From contig NC_080164.1 of NCBI RefSeq assembly GCF_950295315.1, forward strand, positions 8,006,082 through 8,070,081: a stretch of 64,000 nt of DNA. The letters are read 5' to 3'. The DNA comes from Erinaceus europaeus (Eukaryota; Chordata; Mammalia; Eulipotyphla; Erinaceidae). Shown here piece after piece: positions 33,165 to 45,429 of the stretch. Under the pieces are notes generated by a model. The model was not told the DNA's origin, searched no databases, and worked only from the letters and a program-made list of their open reading frames with translations. Made by a program: the position numbers and the translations under genes. The stretch's first letter is position 1, and each line of letters starts with the position of its first letter.

Positions 33165-33551
33165 TCTAGAGGTGGAACGCGGGGTAAAGCACTGGGCTTG
33201 CACGCACTAAGTCCTAAATTCTATCCTTGGTGTTGTGTATGCCAGAGTAATGACTATGGTTCTTCATACCTGTCTCTCTCTCTCTCCCTCTCCCTCTCCC
33301 CCCCTCTCTCCCTCAGTCTCTCTCTCTTTCTCTCTCCCTCTCCCTCAGTCTCTCTCTCTTTCTCTCTCTCCTCTCTCTCTCTCCCCCTCCCTCTCCCTCA
33401 GTCTCTCTCTCTCTCTCTCTCAGTCTCTCCCTCCCTCCCACTCTCTCTCTCCTTCTCTCTCTCACTTCGGCTCTCTCTTTCTCTCTCTCTGTCTCTCTCT
33501 CATTCTCTCCCTCCCTCCCGCTCTCCCTCTCTCCTTCTCTCTCCCTTTTCT
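33165..33551 (+). mobile_element. type C SINE with a very long CT-rich tail
   Basis: A tRNA-like head (gaggtggaacgcggggtaaa, then gtcctaaattctatccttgg) passes into a pure C/T tract from 33270 to 33551. The apparent 174- and 204-codon Ser/Leu/Pro frames here are artefacts of the repeat. Confidence 0.55.
33270..33551. repeat. (TC)n-rich microsatellite, 280 bp
   Basis: Imperfect CT dinucleotides with recurring ccctccctctccctcagtc blocks, so part of it is a higher-order tandem. Confidence 0.92.
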
Positions 33552-34035
33552 GACTTCAAAGCCTTCAGTGAGGTCTGATCCTTCGTCTTTTCTCTCACTT
33601 CATGCACATAAATATCTGGAGAAGCACCTTTGCACATACCCTCAAGAGAATCAGAATCACTCTGATCCGCATATACTCAGCAGTTGGCTTCCTTTATCAT
33701 TATCCTTTTCCTTGCCAACAATGGTCTTAACTCCAAGATCCCAGTACTGCATGCCTTAGGGCGTTCAATGGGTGGTCTCAGGGTGGGGTTGTTGCTGATT
33801 ACAACACCCTGGAATTCTCCTTTCAAGACTCCCTCTTCCTCACTCAGAGCTGGCTAATTGCCTACAAAACACTATAGCTTCTATAGTTTTCACAGCTATA
33901 AAATTGTGTCATAATAACATCTCTCTCTGAGTTATGTCAAAGTATGGATTACAGATTTATCTGCAAGATCATATTTGTGAAATACAGGTCTTGCTCTTTG
34001 AAGAAGAATAATTGTCAAAGTAATAAAATGCTTTT
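33552..34035. other. unannotated DNA
   Basis: No recognised repeat. Confidence 0.3.
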
Positions 34036-34325
34036 CCCCCACACCTATGGTTATCTAATTCTTGACAAGGGGCCCAAATTATCAAATAGAATCTCTAATA
34101 AATGGTATTGGGGAAATTCAATTGAAACATGCAGAGGAATAAAACTGAACGAACCACTACATTTCAGCACACACAAAAGTAAACTCCACATGGATAAAAG
34201 ATTTGGCTTTTGGACACAAAAAATATTAAATACTTAGAGGAAAATATTGACAGAGCTCTTTCCCATTTGAGTTTTCTAGCCATCATCATTATTCAAATTC
34301 AACTGAAAGCAAGACAAAAACAAAG
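34036..34325 (+). mobile_element. L1 ORF2 C-terminal region, left part
   Basis: Starts cccccacacctatggttatc and matches the L1 segment that begins at 60575 (cccccacacctatggacatc). The frame reads FPHTYGYLILDKGPKLSNR and later GIKLNEPLHFSTHKSKLHMD, the ORF2 C-terminal region. It is 5'-truncated. Confidence 0.8.
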
Positions 34326-34346
34326 ACAAAAATTTTCTTTTCTTTT

Positions 34347-34560
34347 TCCTTTATTGGGGGATTAATGTTTTACATTCATCTGTAAATACAGTAGTTTGTA
34401 CATGCATAACATTTCTCAGTTTTCCACATAACAATCCAACCCCCGCTAGGTCCTCTGCCATCTTTTTCCAGGACCTGTACTCCCCCCCCACCCACCCACC
34501 CCAGAATCTTTTACTTTGGTGCAATACACCAACTCCAGTCTAAGTTCTGCTTAGTGTTTT
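34347..34560 (-). mobile_element. L1 3' end inserted in opposite orientation
   Basis: Reverse complement of the L1 3' terminus: tttattgggggattaatg at the left is the tail side, and cccccgctaggtcctctgcc matches the terminus of the copies at 39000 and 61800. It separates two parts of one plus-strand L1. The run aaaaacaaa occurs on both sides (near 34314 and 34568). Confidence 0.78.
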
Positions 34561-34574
34561 TCTCTTAAAAACAA

Positions 34575-35111
34575 AAAAATAAATTAATAGAACTGTATAA
34601 AATTGAGAAATTTCTGTATAGCAAAAGAAACCACCACCAAAACAGACACTCCTTATGGAATCGGACAAGATCTTTATATGCCATAGGTTAATGACTTTTA
34701 TATGCCAAAGGTTAATAACCAGAATTTATAAAAAGCTGACAAAACTCACCATCACCACCACCAACAACAACAACAAAAAATTGACTTCATTAATAAGTGA
34801 AGAGAAGATACAAACAGAATATTCAATAAAGAAGAGATCCAATGCTCCAAAGTTATTGTCAGAGAAATGCCAAAAAAAAAAAAAAAAAACAATGAAATAC
34901 CACTTCACTCCTGTGAGAATATCATGCATCAAAAAGGGTAGCAGAAATAAATGCTGGAGAGGTTGTGGGGACAAAGAACCCTCCTGCACTGCTGGTGGGA
35001 ATGTAAATTGGTCCACAGCCTCTATGGAGAGCTGTCTGGAGAACTCTCAGAAAAATATAAATGGACCTACCCTAAAACCTCACAATTCCTTTCCTGGCTA
35101 TATATCTGAAA
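34575..35111 (+). mobile_element. L1 ORF2 end, middle part
   Basis: Continues the L1 from 34325: gaaatgccaaaaaaa, then the 3' region phrases taccacttcactcctgtgag and ggagagctgtctggagaact. Confidence 0.8.
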
Positions 35112-35124
35112 GAATCAAACACAC

Positions 35125-35277
35125 ACAGGGGGTGAAGCAGGTCTGCAGGCGTCTGTCTTTCCTTCCCCCTCTCTGTCTCCCTCTCTGCTCTCGATTTCTC
35201 TCTGTCCTATCCAACAACAATGACAGCAATAACAACAACAATGATGATAAACAAGGGCAACAAAAAGAAAAAAAAAG
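35125..35277 (+). mobile_element. 5'-truncated SINE family A in the L1
   Basis: Begins in mid-body (ggggtgaagcaggtctgcag) and has the full AAC-rich tail. The duplication gaatcaaacacac is at 35112-35124 and 35278-35290. A truncated SINE with its own target duplication is uncommon. Confidence 0.9.
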
Positions 35278-35792
35278 GAATCAAACACACTCATCCAAAA
35301 AAAAAAGATCTGTGTACACCTAGACTCATGGCAACACAATTTTTAATAGCCAAGACCTGGAAGTAATCTAGGTGTCAAATAACACCTAGAGTGTCTGATA
35401 AAGTTGTGGTCTATACACAGGATGGGATACTACTCAGCTATTAAGAATGATGAATTCACCTTCTTCACCTCACTTTGGATGGGGATTGAAGGAATTGTGT
35501 TAAGTGAGGTAAGGTAGACAGAGAAGGATGAAAATGAGATGATCTCATGCATGGACTTAAGCTGAGAAAGAAGAACAGAAAGGAAGAAACACAAAGCAGA
35601 AAGCAGATGGGATTTGGTGTCTTGTGCCAAAGTAAAAGGACTCTGCAGAGAGGGGCTGCCTGATGGTGGAAGAGGACCAAGGCTGGAGGTGAGAGTGTTT
35701 TGCAGAAAACTGAGAAATACGACGCAGGTACCATCAAATGTATCTACCGTAGACCATTAAGCCCCCAATATAAATGAATAAATAAATCACTA
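35278..35792 (+). mobile_element. L1 3' UTR, right part
   Basis: Resumes with cactcatccaaaa and runs to the A-rich end near 35790. It includes gatactactcagctattaag and gagatgatctcatgcatgga. Confidence 0.78.
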
Positions 35793-35815
35793 AATATGTT
35801 TTTAAAAAGAGCATC

Positions 35816-35950
35816 AGGACTGGAGAAAGAGCATAACCTGTGCAAAAATGCCACTATGCCTGAGTTCCTGATATTTAAGTTTCAATCCACAGCACCACCA
35901 AAGCCCAGAATTGTGAAGAGACCCAGTCAAAAAGGGAAAAAAAAAATGAC
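35816..35950 (+). mobile_element. type C tRNA-like SINE
   Basis: aggactggagaaagagcata, a B-box-like gtttcaatccacagcac and an A-run end. It is similar in head to the copy at 25569. Confidence 0.45.
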
Positions 35951-35961
35951 ACTAAACTATT

Positions 35962-36052
35962 TTTCAACCTGTGGGGGTGGTTCAGTGGAATCTCTTGCAT
36001 GAGGTTCTGATATATATCCCTGGTAAGGCAAATGCTCAGGTCCTCTGTCTGC

Positions 36053-36084
<32 letters not shown>
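35962..36084 (+). mobile_element. type C SINE, split by a family B SINE
   Basis: gggggtggttcagtggaatc and ctctgtctgcctcctctctc, passing into (CT)n. The phrase tgcctcctctct returns at 36240 after the inserted SINE. Confidence 0.45.
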
Positions 36085-36089
<5 letters not shown>

Positions 36090-36237
36090 TTTATTTTTTA
36101 TTGGACTGAGACACAGAGAAACTGAGAGGGGAGGACTAGATAGAGAGGGAGAGAGACAGAGGGACACCTGCAGCCCTGCTTCACTACTTGCACACTGGAA
36201 CGTGAGCACTTCATCAGGTGTGCCATTGCCTGGCCCT
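36085..36237 (-). mobile_element. SINE family B, shortened, in a type C SINE
   Basis: Minus-strand copy with tail ttatttattttttattgg and head caggcaatggcacacctgat at the right. It lacks most of the middle (gcagccctgcttcactactt jumps to tgcacactgg). Confidence 0.8.
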
Positions 36238-36329
36238 GTATGCCTCCTCTCTGTCATTAATGTATGGATTTTTAAAAACCATTATTCCAGTCTTGGATAG
36301 AATAATGTCTATGAACAAATTATTTGCTG

Positions 36330-36815
36330 TCATGATCCGGTCCCACCTCCATCAAAGTGTCAGATTCTAGACTCTGCAGTGAAGATCGAACTACACCAAT
36401 TAGGATAGTTAAATCTTAAGACCAGGTGATGTGATATTTAAAATCTTATAAGTGGTCTAAACTTCCAGAGTCTTGGTTAGTTCAGGCTTTGCCATATATT
36501 TAATTACAGTACCTCACTCCCCAAGTGCTTACAGTGAGCTCCAAGTCAAACTACACTGCAATGGTATTAGTGAAGGGGACCAGTGTCCTTATAAGAAGAA
36601 ATATAAGAGCATGCACTGAACTCTTTTTCTTTACCGTGTGAGGATACAAGCTAAAAATGGCTACCTGAAGACTAGAAATGGGCCCTGACCAATAGCAATT
36701 CTGTGGACATCCTGATCTTGAACTTCCTAGGTTCTAGAATATGAAGAAGTTTAAGATGTATAGTCTTACCTACTCAGCCTGAGATGATTTACTATACCAG
36801 TCTGGACTAAGACCT
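36330..36815 (+). mobile_element. MLT1/MST-like LTR (old mammalian MaLR)
   Basis: The ordered phrases gtgtccttataagaag, accgtgtgaggataca, ctgatcttgaacttcctagg, tctagaatatgaagaa and ctggactaagac correspond to the 3' part of MaLR LTRs as I remember them. It is heavily mutated, so it is older than the hedgehog-specific repeats. Confidence 0.6.
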
Positions 36816-37772
36816 CATTGCTTCATATAAATCAAATGAATTCCCAAGGTCCTCTACCTATTAATTCACGATATAGAATTAGTCTTTCGGTCTATACATT
36901 TTGAGGACACAATTATTCACTGTATTTTTTAAGTGTAAACTGAGACTCACTAGAATGAAAGTTCCTGGCAACCAGAAAGGTATGACAAAGATTGGATTTA
37001 TTTGACTTCTTTCAGAAGATGTTGGGAAAGCTTCCTCAGTCCCTGAATGCCCTTGTGAAAGAGATTAATCTTCCCCACACAGTGACACTTGAAATCTCCT
37101 ACAATGCAGAGTAACCCACAGAGCTAATTCTGCTGCTGCTGTCAGCTCTGAGCACAATGCAACCTCATCTTGGCAGTGTGGTGTGGAGAGTGAAGTTTGG
37201 TAGACAGAGACTGGCACCAGAATTCTAGGAGAGCAATGATGTTGGGAGATGGAGATGGAAATAGAAAGTCATCATCCATATTAGAGTAGAGATTGTTTTT
37301 GATGAACATGAAGGAAGCTGATCTGGTGCATGCTGGGAAGGCTGCAGAAACACTGGGGAGGGGGATTTAAGAGTGAGGTCCCTGGAGGAAACATTTTCAC
37401 CCTGAATCTGTTTCCAGGCCCCATCTTCCCCAGTGGCTGCCTCACTGCAGAGAAATCAGGAAGTAGTTGTCGTTTTAGCACCTCTTAATTTTGCAGTTGG
37501 AAGCCTCAGAGCAACACACTAGGAAAATTAAGCACAATATTTTGCACAGTTGTATAGAAGGGGCCACTGTTTTGGAATGGAAACATCTCGTTATAAGACT
37601 GCATGGAGAAACAGATGGAAGAAGATAAGTATCAGGCTCCTGCCTCCAATTCTGTCAGCCAAAAGAGAAAGAAATTTGAGCTGTTAGTTATGGAGGTTTT
37701 CTCAAATCTAGACCAGCACTAAGTTTTTGTGGTTAAGTTACTTCCTTTCTCTCTTTTGTTCTTTCTTTCACC
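36816..37772. other. unannotated DNA
   Basis: No recognised gene or repeat. Confidence 0.35.
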
Positions 37773-37822
<50 letters not shown>

Positions 37823-37835
37823 CTCTTTCCTTATT
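37773..37835. repeat. (CTTT)n microsatellite
   Basis: About 13 CTTT units followed by a mixed CT tract. The Ser/Phe- and Lys/Glu-rich frames over it are artefacts. Confidence 0.93.
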
Positions 37836-38420
37836 TCCCTCTCTCTTTCTTTTTTTCTCCTTTATTAGAGACCCTCCATTTCCTAGGACGTAAATATTTT
37901 GGAAGAGAAAAATCTTTGTAAGGGAAAGAGAAAAATCTTTGTAAGGGGAAAGAAAAGGAAATATCATTTATTATTGAATGACTCTGCCAAACTAATTTGC
38001 ATTTAATGTTCAGAAAAGTCTTGAGGAAGATATTTTGATCATCTCTTGTTTTTACAAGAAGCAGGATGAGTGTTTAAGTGGTTTATCTCCTATCGCACAA
38101 CATTATCATGGCTTACAATCCACCAATTGCCTAGATATATGTTCAGAATGTGTACATTCCAACCTTTCAGGCTATAGCTTACACTTTCCAAGTGGAAAGA
38201 CTCAGGCAAGAAAAAGGAAAAGGTCATAATCCTGTAGATAAAACATTGAGTTTAGATCAGATCTTAAAATCTCATGACTATAATCACACCTAATGTCAGC
38301 TCACAAGGTTTGGAAAGTGTTAGGGTTCAAGCAGGGGAGCTGTGGTCCTTCTTCAGTCAGTTGGTGACCCCAGTAGTTATGTCAGTTTTATAATAAACTC
38401 CTCATGATAAATTGTATTCT
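37836..38420. other. unannotated DNA
   Basis: A direct repeat of about 24 bases (agagaaaaatctttgtaagg, 37900 and 37926) is present. A weak MIR-like phrase is near 38050-38100. Nothing else is seen. Confidence 0.3.
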
Positions 38421-38421
38421 C

Positions 38422-39095
38422 TGTCTTACATAAGAAAAGATAGCAGCAACAAATGCTGGAGAGGTTATGGGGTCAAAGGAACCCTCCTGCACTGCTGGTA
38501 AGAATGTCAATTGGTCCAACATCTGTGGAGAACAGTCTGGAGAACTCTCAGAAGGCTAGAAATGGACCTGCAACTCCTCTCCTTGGGATAGATCCTAAGG
38601 AACCCAACACACTCATCCAAAAAGATCTCTGTACACATATGTTCTTAGCAGCACAATTTGTAATAGCCAAAGCCTGGAAGCAACCCAGGTGTTCAACAAC
38701 AGATCAACGGCTGAGAAAGTTGTGGTATATATACACAATGGAATACTACTCATCTATTAAAAATGGTAACTTCATGGTTTTCAGCCAATCTTGGATGGAG
38801 CTTGAAAAAACCATGTTAAGTGAAACAAGTCAGAAACAGAAAGATGAATATGGGATGATCTCAGTCTTAGGCAGAAGTTGAAAACAAGAGAAAACACAAG
38901 TAGAACCTGAACTGGAGTTGGCATATTACACCAAAGTAATAGACTCTGGGGTGGGAGGGGAGAATACAGGTCCAAAAAGAATGTCAGAGGACCTAGTGGG
39001 GGTTGTATTGTTATATGGAAAACTGGGAAATGTTATGCATGTGCAAACTATTGCATTTACTGTCAAATGTAAAAAATAAAATAAATAAATAAATA
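38422..39095 (+). mobile_element. L1 3' end, 5'-truncated insertion
   Basis: About 670 bp of L1 3' region ending in an (AAAT)n tail. The duplication aaattgtattctc flanks it (38409-38421 and 39096-39108). The short frames within (for example LRKLWYIYTMEYYSSIKNG) are translations of conserved 3' UTR. Confidence 0.88.
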
Positions 39096-39108
39096 AAATT
39101 GTATTCTC

Positions 39109-39660
39109 ACCAAACTTGAGGGGTGGCAAGATTCAGACCCTTTTTAATGCCTTTGAACTCTACCTCTTTATCAGTGGACATACACCTGTGTTGATGCACA
39201 TATATGTGTCTTTGGTGGGAGAGAATTTATAGGTGAAAGTATGGTGAAAATCTGTTGGGACATGGCCACCATCAGCATATGGCAGGTGACAACCTGATGA
39301 GCATACAACAGATTTATGCAAAACCACAAGAGATTGTGGGTATGCATAGGAAGTGATTTAAGGGAACTTCTGGTGGAATTCTCTCTGTTTCTGCTACTCT
39401 TGCCTGCTCCTCTTCTTCCTGGGACTGCATGCCACTTCCTCCAGGACCGACACATGTGTAGTCGAGTACTGATAAGTAACTAGCTTAAAGACTTACGGCT
39501 TCTGCCATCCTGACTAGCCCATCTGTTCCCCATTGCCTATTCTGCTACCACAGTTTTTCTGTACCTAAATAACTTTCAATGTAATAAACCTCTTGTTTGT
39601 TAAACCCCTGTCAAAGCCAGTGAGTTTTTATTTTTTAATTACTATATAATTTTTATACAG
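39109..39660. other. unannotated, possible LTR end
   Basis: A signal aataaacctcttgtttgtta near 39585 after CT-rich sequence is LTR-like, but no edges or duplication were found. Confidence 0.25.
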
Positions 39661-39838
39661 GGGCCAGGTGGTGGCATATCTGGTTGAGAGCATGTGCTAC
39701 ATTGCACAAGGACCCAGGTTCAAGCCCCAGTGAAGCAGTGCTGCAAATGTCTCTCTTCGTCTCTATTTCTCTATACCCCCGTTCTTTCTCACTTTCTCTC
39801 TGTCTCTATTAAATAAATAAATAAATAAATAAATAAGG
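39661..39838 (+). mobile_element. SINE family B, internally deleted
   Basis: Head ggggccaggtggtggcatat runs to the B-box region and then jumps to agtgaagcagtgctgcaaat. The tail is a long (AAAT)n run. Confidence 0.85.
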
Positions 39839-40035
39839 TGTTTTTTAAAAGTTAGAAAATATTTTGTACAAAGTTGAATGGCAGTGAGAATAAGGATTCA
39901 GCTTTACCCTCCACATTCAGAATAGGATATTGAAAGAATACTGAATTTGGAGGTATGGACACACGAATTATGATGAAGACAAATAAGTAAGAAGAAACCA
40001 GCTATGTCCTAAGGTTATCAAGTAGAGTAAGTCTA

Positions 40036-40189
40036 GGGGCCAGACAGTGATGCATCCAATAGAGTGCACATATTGGGCTCAAAGACCCAGATTAAAGCTT
40101 CCAGTCTGTATATATAGGAGTAAGTTTCATAAGCAGTGAAGTAGTGCTTCAGGTGTCTACCTTTCTCTTTTCTTCTTTCCTTTCTTTCT
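40036..40189 (+). mobile_element. SINE family B, left part (split)
   Basis: Head ggggccagacagtgatgcat and body up to ctttctttctttcctatttg. The rest lies beyond an inverted SINE, from 40362. Confidence 0.75.
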
Positions 40190-40361
40190 TTCCTATTTGA
40201 GACAGAGAAATTGAGAGGAAGTGTGAGACAGAGGGGAAGAGAGACAGAGAGACACCTATAGTTCTGCTTCACCACTCATGATTTCCCCTTGCAGGTGGGG
40301 GATTTGAACCTGGATATCCTTAGGCATTGTAACATGTGTGCTCAACCAGATGCACCTGACG
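40190..40361 (-). mobile_element. SINE family B, inverted inside another SINE
   Basis: Minus-strand body (agagacacctatagttctgc, ccccttgcaggtgggggatt) with its head side near 40345-40360. It forms an inverted pair with the split host SINE. Confidence 0.75.
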
Positions 40362-40577
40362 CCAGTGTCTCCCTTTTTCCCCCTATCTCCCTCTTTCCTC
40401 TCAGTTTCTCTCTGTATATATCAAAATGGAAAAAAAGAACAGAGAGAGAGAACACAGAACAAAGAAAATGACCTCCAGAAGTGGTGGATTCATTGTACAG
40501 GTATCAACCCTAGTGATAAATCTGGTAGCAACAAACCCTAGTAATAATCCTGGTGGCAATAAAAAAAATAAATAACA
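40362..40577 (+). mobile_element. SINE family B, right part, long form
   Basis: Resumes with the pyrimidine-rich body and then carries the extra 3' module (ctccagaagtggtggattca, 40472 onward). The last part of the module, cctagtaataatcctggtgg, is repeated three times with variation. Confidence 0.75.
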
Positions 40578-40952
40578 TGGAGGGGTGGTATTCAAAAATT
40601 CTAGTAGCCATCTTGGAAGTTGAGAACAAAGACTGCACCCTGGGAACTCTAGAGTGACCTGTGGGATGAATTCTGGCTCCCAGAACATTGCTGCTCTATC
40701 AGGCCAGTCCTAGACACCAGCAGACTCCACCACTCACCTTCCAGTTGGTTCAGGGCACTTACAATTGCCTTACCTAGCACCTAAATTAAAATGATTTATT
40801 GACTTTCCTGGTTGTCTCACCAGCTTCTGCTCTCCTGTGCAGAAGTTGGGACACTTAACTCTGCCACTTGCCAAGTCTAACAATGTACCTGCTTACTAAT
40901 AATATTTGTTATACAAATCAACAGAATGGCTAACTGTCAGAATTACTGGATT

Positions 40953-41241
40953 TTTTAAAATATTTTTATTTTATTTATTTATTCCCTTTTGTTGCCCTTG
41001 TTGTTTTATTGTTGTAGTTATTATTGTTGTTGTCATCGTTGTTGGATGGGACAGAGAGAAATGGAGAGAGGAGGGGAAGACAGAGAGGAGGAGAGAAAGA
41101 TAGACACCTGCAGACCTGCTTCACTGCCTGTGAAGTGACTCCCCTGCAGGTGGGGAGCCGGGGTTCGAACCGGGATCCTTATGCCGGTCCTTGTGCTTTG
41201 CGCCACCTGCGCTTAACCCGCTGTGCTACAGCCCGACTCCC
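40953..41241 (-). mobile_element. SINE family A
   Basis: Complete minus-strand copy with head gggagtcgggctgtagcaca at the right and ATTT-rich tail at the left. The phrase actggat lies on both sides (40945 and 41242). Confidence 0.92.
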
Positions 41242-42274
41242 ACTGGATGTTTTAAGAGAGTATAGGAGGTACAATACTGTGAGAGTTGTTCAGACTGGTA
41301 AACTCCTACAGATGAGGACAGCTTCAAAGAACAGAGACCTCTGGATAAACCGGGTCACCTCCATGCTTTCAGGGGTCTTCTGTTTTTAAGCCATATACAC
41401 CCACTCCATCCCTTTGGGCAGTTATTAGGGATGAACAATAACAATGACTTATTCTGGAATATGAGACTTAGGGGAGACCAAGCAGAGCTTGTGATTGATG
41501 AGAAGACAAATGTCACACTTATCACTCTTTCCCTCTTCTGGTCACAGTAACTCAAGAGCTGAGCCATCCCAACCTGCACTCTGCCTTCAGTAGCCAAGCC
41601 TAGTGGTCATTCATGGTCCTTCTTTCCTTTCCCCTGGAAGACCTGGGTGACAGTCTATTTGTGGATTCCTGTCTCACAGACATTTTCCCGGGGGCCTTTG
41701 TCAGCTGATTTGCTCTTGTTTACCGTCTTAGTCATCTCCCAATCCAGAAGGCAGTCTGTTATGTGAGGAAAAGAACTGTCTTCTTTCCTTCACACCTCTT
41801 CCCATTCCATCCCCGATCTCTCTGGCCTTTTCCTCCTAATTTCTTGCCTTAGACCTCTCACCGTGTGTCTCTTTTTCTCTGGCTGCTGTCTGGGAGTCAT
41901 CAGCTGTGAAAACAACTTTGACTCTGATAGATCTCTAGAGGGATGACTGCCTCCTCTTCTTTCAACGGGACAACTGAGAAATAAGACCCTCCTTTCCTCT
42001 TATGGGACTCAGGGGACACCTAAACATTTCTGAGCCTCAGTGCACTAGTTCATAAAATGGGATTGCAAAGCTGGCCTTCAGAGAGGGCTGATCTTGCAGA
42101 AAGCAAATTGAAAGAAAGGTTTTAGAAGTGGTGTGCCAAAGAAAAAGGTAATGAAGGCAGCTTTGTCACTTACACACACGTATGTGGTGAGAAGGGGCAA
42201 AGAGAACCAGTGCATCCAGAGACCAGAGACCTATAGTCTGCATCTCAGAACTGTTACCACTGAATTATGCCTTA

Positions 42275-42315
<41 letters not shown>

Positions 42316-42908
42316 TCTGGGCTAATCCTTTTTAGTCATTTTCTAGCCATACTCTAGGCTATGTCCAAGGCATAATTGAGCATGCTCTGTACTGACTGCA
42401 CCATACACGTCATCTTCCCTTGTACCTACTAGACCTGCTGCAGTGAGCAGTGAAGCCCAGAGAACCAGGAGCACAAACCCCACCAATCAACCAGTGCAGC
42501 AACTCTGAGTCTCTCCGGATATGGAAGTCTGTCAGAGGTAATGGAATGGACTCGTGACCTCAAAATATCCCTAGCTAAAGTAATTTGTTATTTCCACTAT
42601 TTTTCCCTAGACAGTTTTCTGATCCTCAATATTCTTTCTTTCCTTTTAGTGACTCACATAGGGGTCTCCTGACCTCAACTCAGCAGAGACTGAGGACAAA
42701 AATCACATGTTACATCCATCAGTTGTCTCTGGGCCCTTGTGCTTTGTCCAATCATACCTGCATCACAGAGAAGATTCTGAAGCTTTTTATAAATGGTAGA
42801 CTTTGGGATTCATGAATCACAAGAGGAATTCATATTACCAGAGCAATTGGGGAAGCAAGAGAAAGGCAATATCTACTTTGAGTGGAGTTTTTCATGTGTG
42901 TGTGTGTT
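41242..42908. other. unannotated DNA
   Basis: A weak MIR-like phrase at 42026-42070 (gagcctcagtgcactagttc) and a (CT)n run at 42279-42317. No exon was recognised. Confidence 0.35.
42279..42317. repeat. (CT)n microsatellite
   Basis: About 18 CT units with a small variant end. Confidence 0.93.
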
Positions 42909-43204
42909 TTTAAATTTTTTTTTGTCCCCATGGTTATTGCTGGTGCTCGGTGCCTACACTACAAATCCACTGCTCCTGGTAGCCTTTTTTTTTTCCCCAT
43001 TTCATTGGATAGGGCAGAGAGAAACTGAGAAAGGAGGGGAAGACAGAGAGGGAGAGAGACAGATGGACACCTGCAGACTTACTTCAGTGCTTGAGAAGAG
43101 ACCACCATCCAGGTAGGGACTCAGGGGCTAGAACCAGGATCTTTGTGCCAGTCTTTGTGCTTTGTAATATATGTGCTTTACCCAGTGCTTTCTACCCAGC
43201 TCCC
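42909..43204 (-). mobile_element. SINE family A, long form, diverged
   Basis: Minus-strand copy with the extra module at 42935-42998 and a head gggagctgggtagaaagcac at the right. It has more mutations than most copies. Confidence 0.85.
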
Positions 43205-44598
43205 ATTCATGCTCTTTCTCTGACTGGTAATACATGCAAGACAATCCAAAGCCAAGCACTACAGCATCTAGTTTATCTGATCACTAATAAAGCACGTCTT
43301 CTCCATGTCAGACTCAAAGGACTGAGAAGTAGGTAGAAAAGAAGAGAAGTCCCTGGCATGTAGCCCTTGAATTCAGATGCATGCCTTTAGAATGGATATC
43401 TTCTTTCCTCTTGGGCATGTTTCCAACTCCTCGAGGTATTTTCTTCAACTAAACTGTGAAAATAAAATTCACTTTGCAAATTCTGACAACTAGATATTGA
43501 GTCCTTAGTGTGCATAAAAGCAAATGTTTTAAATCAAAGTTCTGAGTGGATAATGGTTTATAGGCTCACCTTCCCTCTACTTGCCTTTCACAAAACCATC
43601 TTCAATTTCCTATGAAAATCTGGGAAAGTAAACATAAGCATATTCATTTAATTTCCCTTTGGCTCACCGGGTCTTGTTTGGAGAAATCTCATTGATTGCT
43701 TCTGACAACTCTACTATCTTTCTATTTCCCTAATCTGACATCATTCTTGAAAAGTCTCTCCTAGCCCTCTCAGTTTACATCATTATGTGTTTTAATTAGT
43801 CTCTATTAGTATCTTAACTCCTCTTACAATGTTTAGTTTGTTCAATAGTTTGTGTATAATTGTGATCAAGGTGGTGAAGATGAGCAAGAAAGAGAATGAG
43901 AAAGAGTAAATAATCTATTTTATACTTTTAAAAAAAGTACTGCTGCAAACTAGAAATGCATGTGGATTTATTCACTGACTTGGCATGGCCACTCACTACT
44001 ACATAAATTTACATGACTCATAAGTAAATCTGTGATTTTCTATATTTTGGACATTTGTGCATCATCCAGTTCTCCCTCAAGATTTTTCTCTTCCTCCACT
44101 TGTTTATTCAGAAAGTAAAGTTCTCTCTCACATTACAACTAAATTCAACCTTGTCTTCTAGAAAACTCTCTTTTCTAGGAGCTGATTTTTCTCTTACATC
44201 CTCATCTGTAAATTGAGAAGTTGGGTATGATGACATCTGAGGTCCTTTGAATCTACAAGACATGAACTGAGATTGTTACACGTTACCTTAGCTAGCATGA
44301 AGTAAAACAAAGGAGAAATCAAATTCTTGTGCTTTGGAGTTATAGATTACTTAATGGAAAAAAGCAGTAAAAAGAAAAGCAGAGAATGAAGGTTAGATTT
44401 CTAAACAGGACATAACAAAACATTTCTTAAGACATCCCTGTCCCTCCATAGCCTTGAATATATCCTTGGTATCTAGTGTTTGGGACCAGGGATATTTTGC
44501 TGTCTTGTTACTTACATGGCCCAGGATAGAGCCAGCCTCTACCACTTTGAAGGAAGCTTCAGTCTTTTAACTCTATGACTTTCTGCCTTCTCTGTCTG

Positions 44599-44634
<36 letters not shown>

Positions 44635-44780
44635 AGAGATACAGTGCTGGCTGTCCTGTCCTATGATTTACATTTTACAGTAGAAGTTGCTCAAACTCCA
44701 CTCTTAGGTGTTATTATTGCATGGTCCTTGTTCTCATCACAGTGTTAATTTCATTGGTTTTGACTTTCAAGATTTTTTAA
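43205..44780. other. unannotated DNA
   Basis: A phrase at 44195-44265 (cctcatctgtaaattgagaa, ctgaggtcctttgaatct) resembles old mammal-wide repeats. A (GA)n run lies at 44604-44629. Nothing else is seen. Confidence 0.35.
44604..44629. repeat. (GA)n microsatellite
   Basis: About 13 GA units. Confidence 0.9.
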
Positions 44781-44785
44781 AAATT

Positions 44786-45429
44786 TAATAATGATTAATA
44801 AGACCATAGGATAAGAGGGATAAAAATTCCACACAATTCCCACCACCAGCGTTCCGTGTTGCATCCCCTCAACTGGAAGTTTTCCTGTTCTTTATCCCTC
44901 TGTAAGTATGGATCAACGTTCTTTATGTGGTGCAGAAGATGGAAGGTCTGGTTTCTGTAATCGCTTCTCCAATGGATGTGGGCATGGCAGACTGATCCAC
45001 ACTCCCCGCCTGTTTCTACCTTTCCTTAGTCAGACAGGGCTCTGGAGAGCTGGAGTTCCAGTGTACATTGGTGAGGTTTTCTGCCCAGGGAACACAGGTT
45101 AGCATCATGGTAACATCTGCAACTTCTTGGCTGAAAAGCATTAAGATATAAAGGATAACAAATTGTTTCATAATCAGTAATCTAAAGGTAAGAACAGAGC
45201 AGGTGAGATTTGGAGGTCTCCATTTGGAAAAGGCTAATAGGTCTATTTTAGGTATATTCCCTAGGGGCTCATAACTTTATTAATTGTTTCCTGAGCCCAA
45301 TAGCTAACATACAGATGAGCTAAAGGTATTGTCTGGGGAGATAGTTTCAGAGTTGGAAACAGAAACAGAAAGATGGGTCAGGGAAGAGAACAGCTCGGAA
45401 ACATGGGGAAAATATATAAATACCATTTA
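44786..45429 (-). mobile_element. L1 3' end, minus strand
   Basis: Reverse complement gives cacacaattcccaccaccag-type L1 3' terminus at 44833-44852, then the UTR through to gtacactggaactcc and further upstream. The variable right part is uncertain. Confidence 0.75.

Noticed and set aside
33235..33759. Long Ser/Leu/Pro-rich plus-strand frames of 174 and 204 codons
   Set aside because: They translate a pure CT microsatellite, which has no stops in several frames.
37719..37967. Lys/Glu-rich frame on the minus strand
   Set aside because: Translation of the (CTTT)n repeat and its flank.
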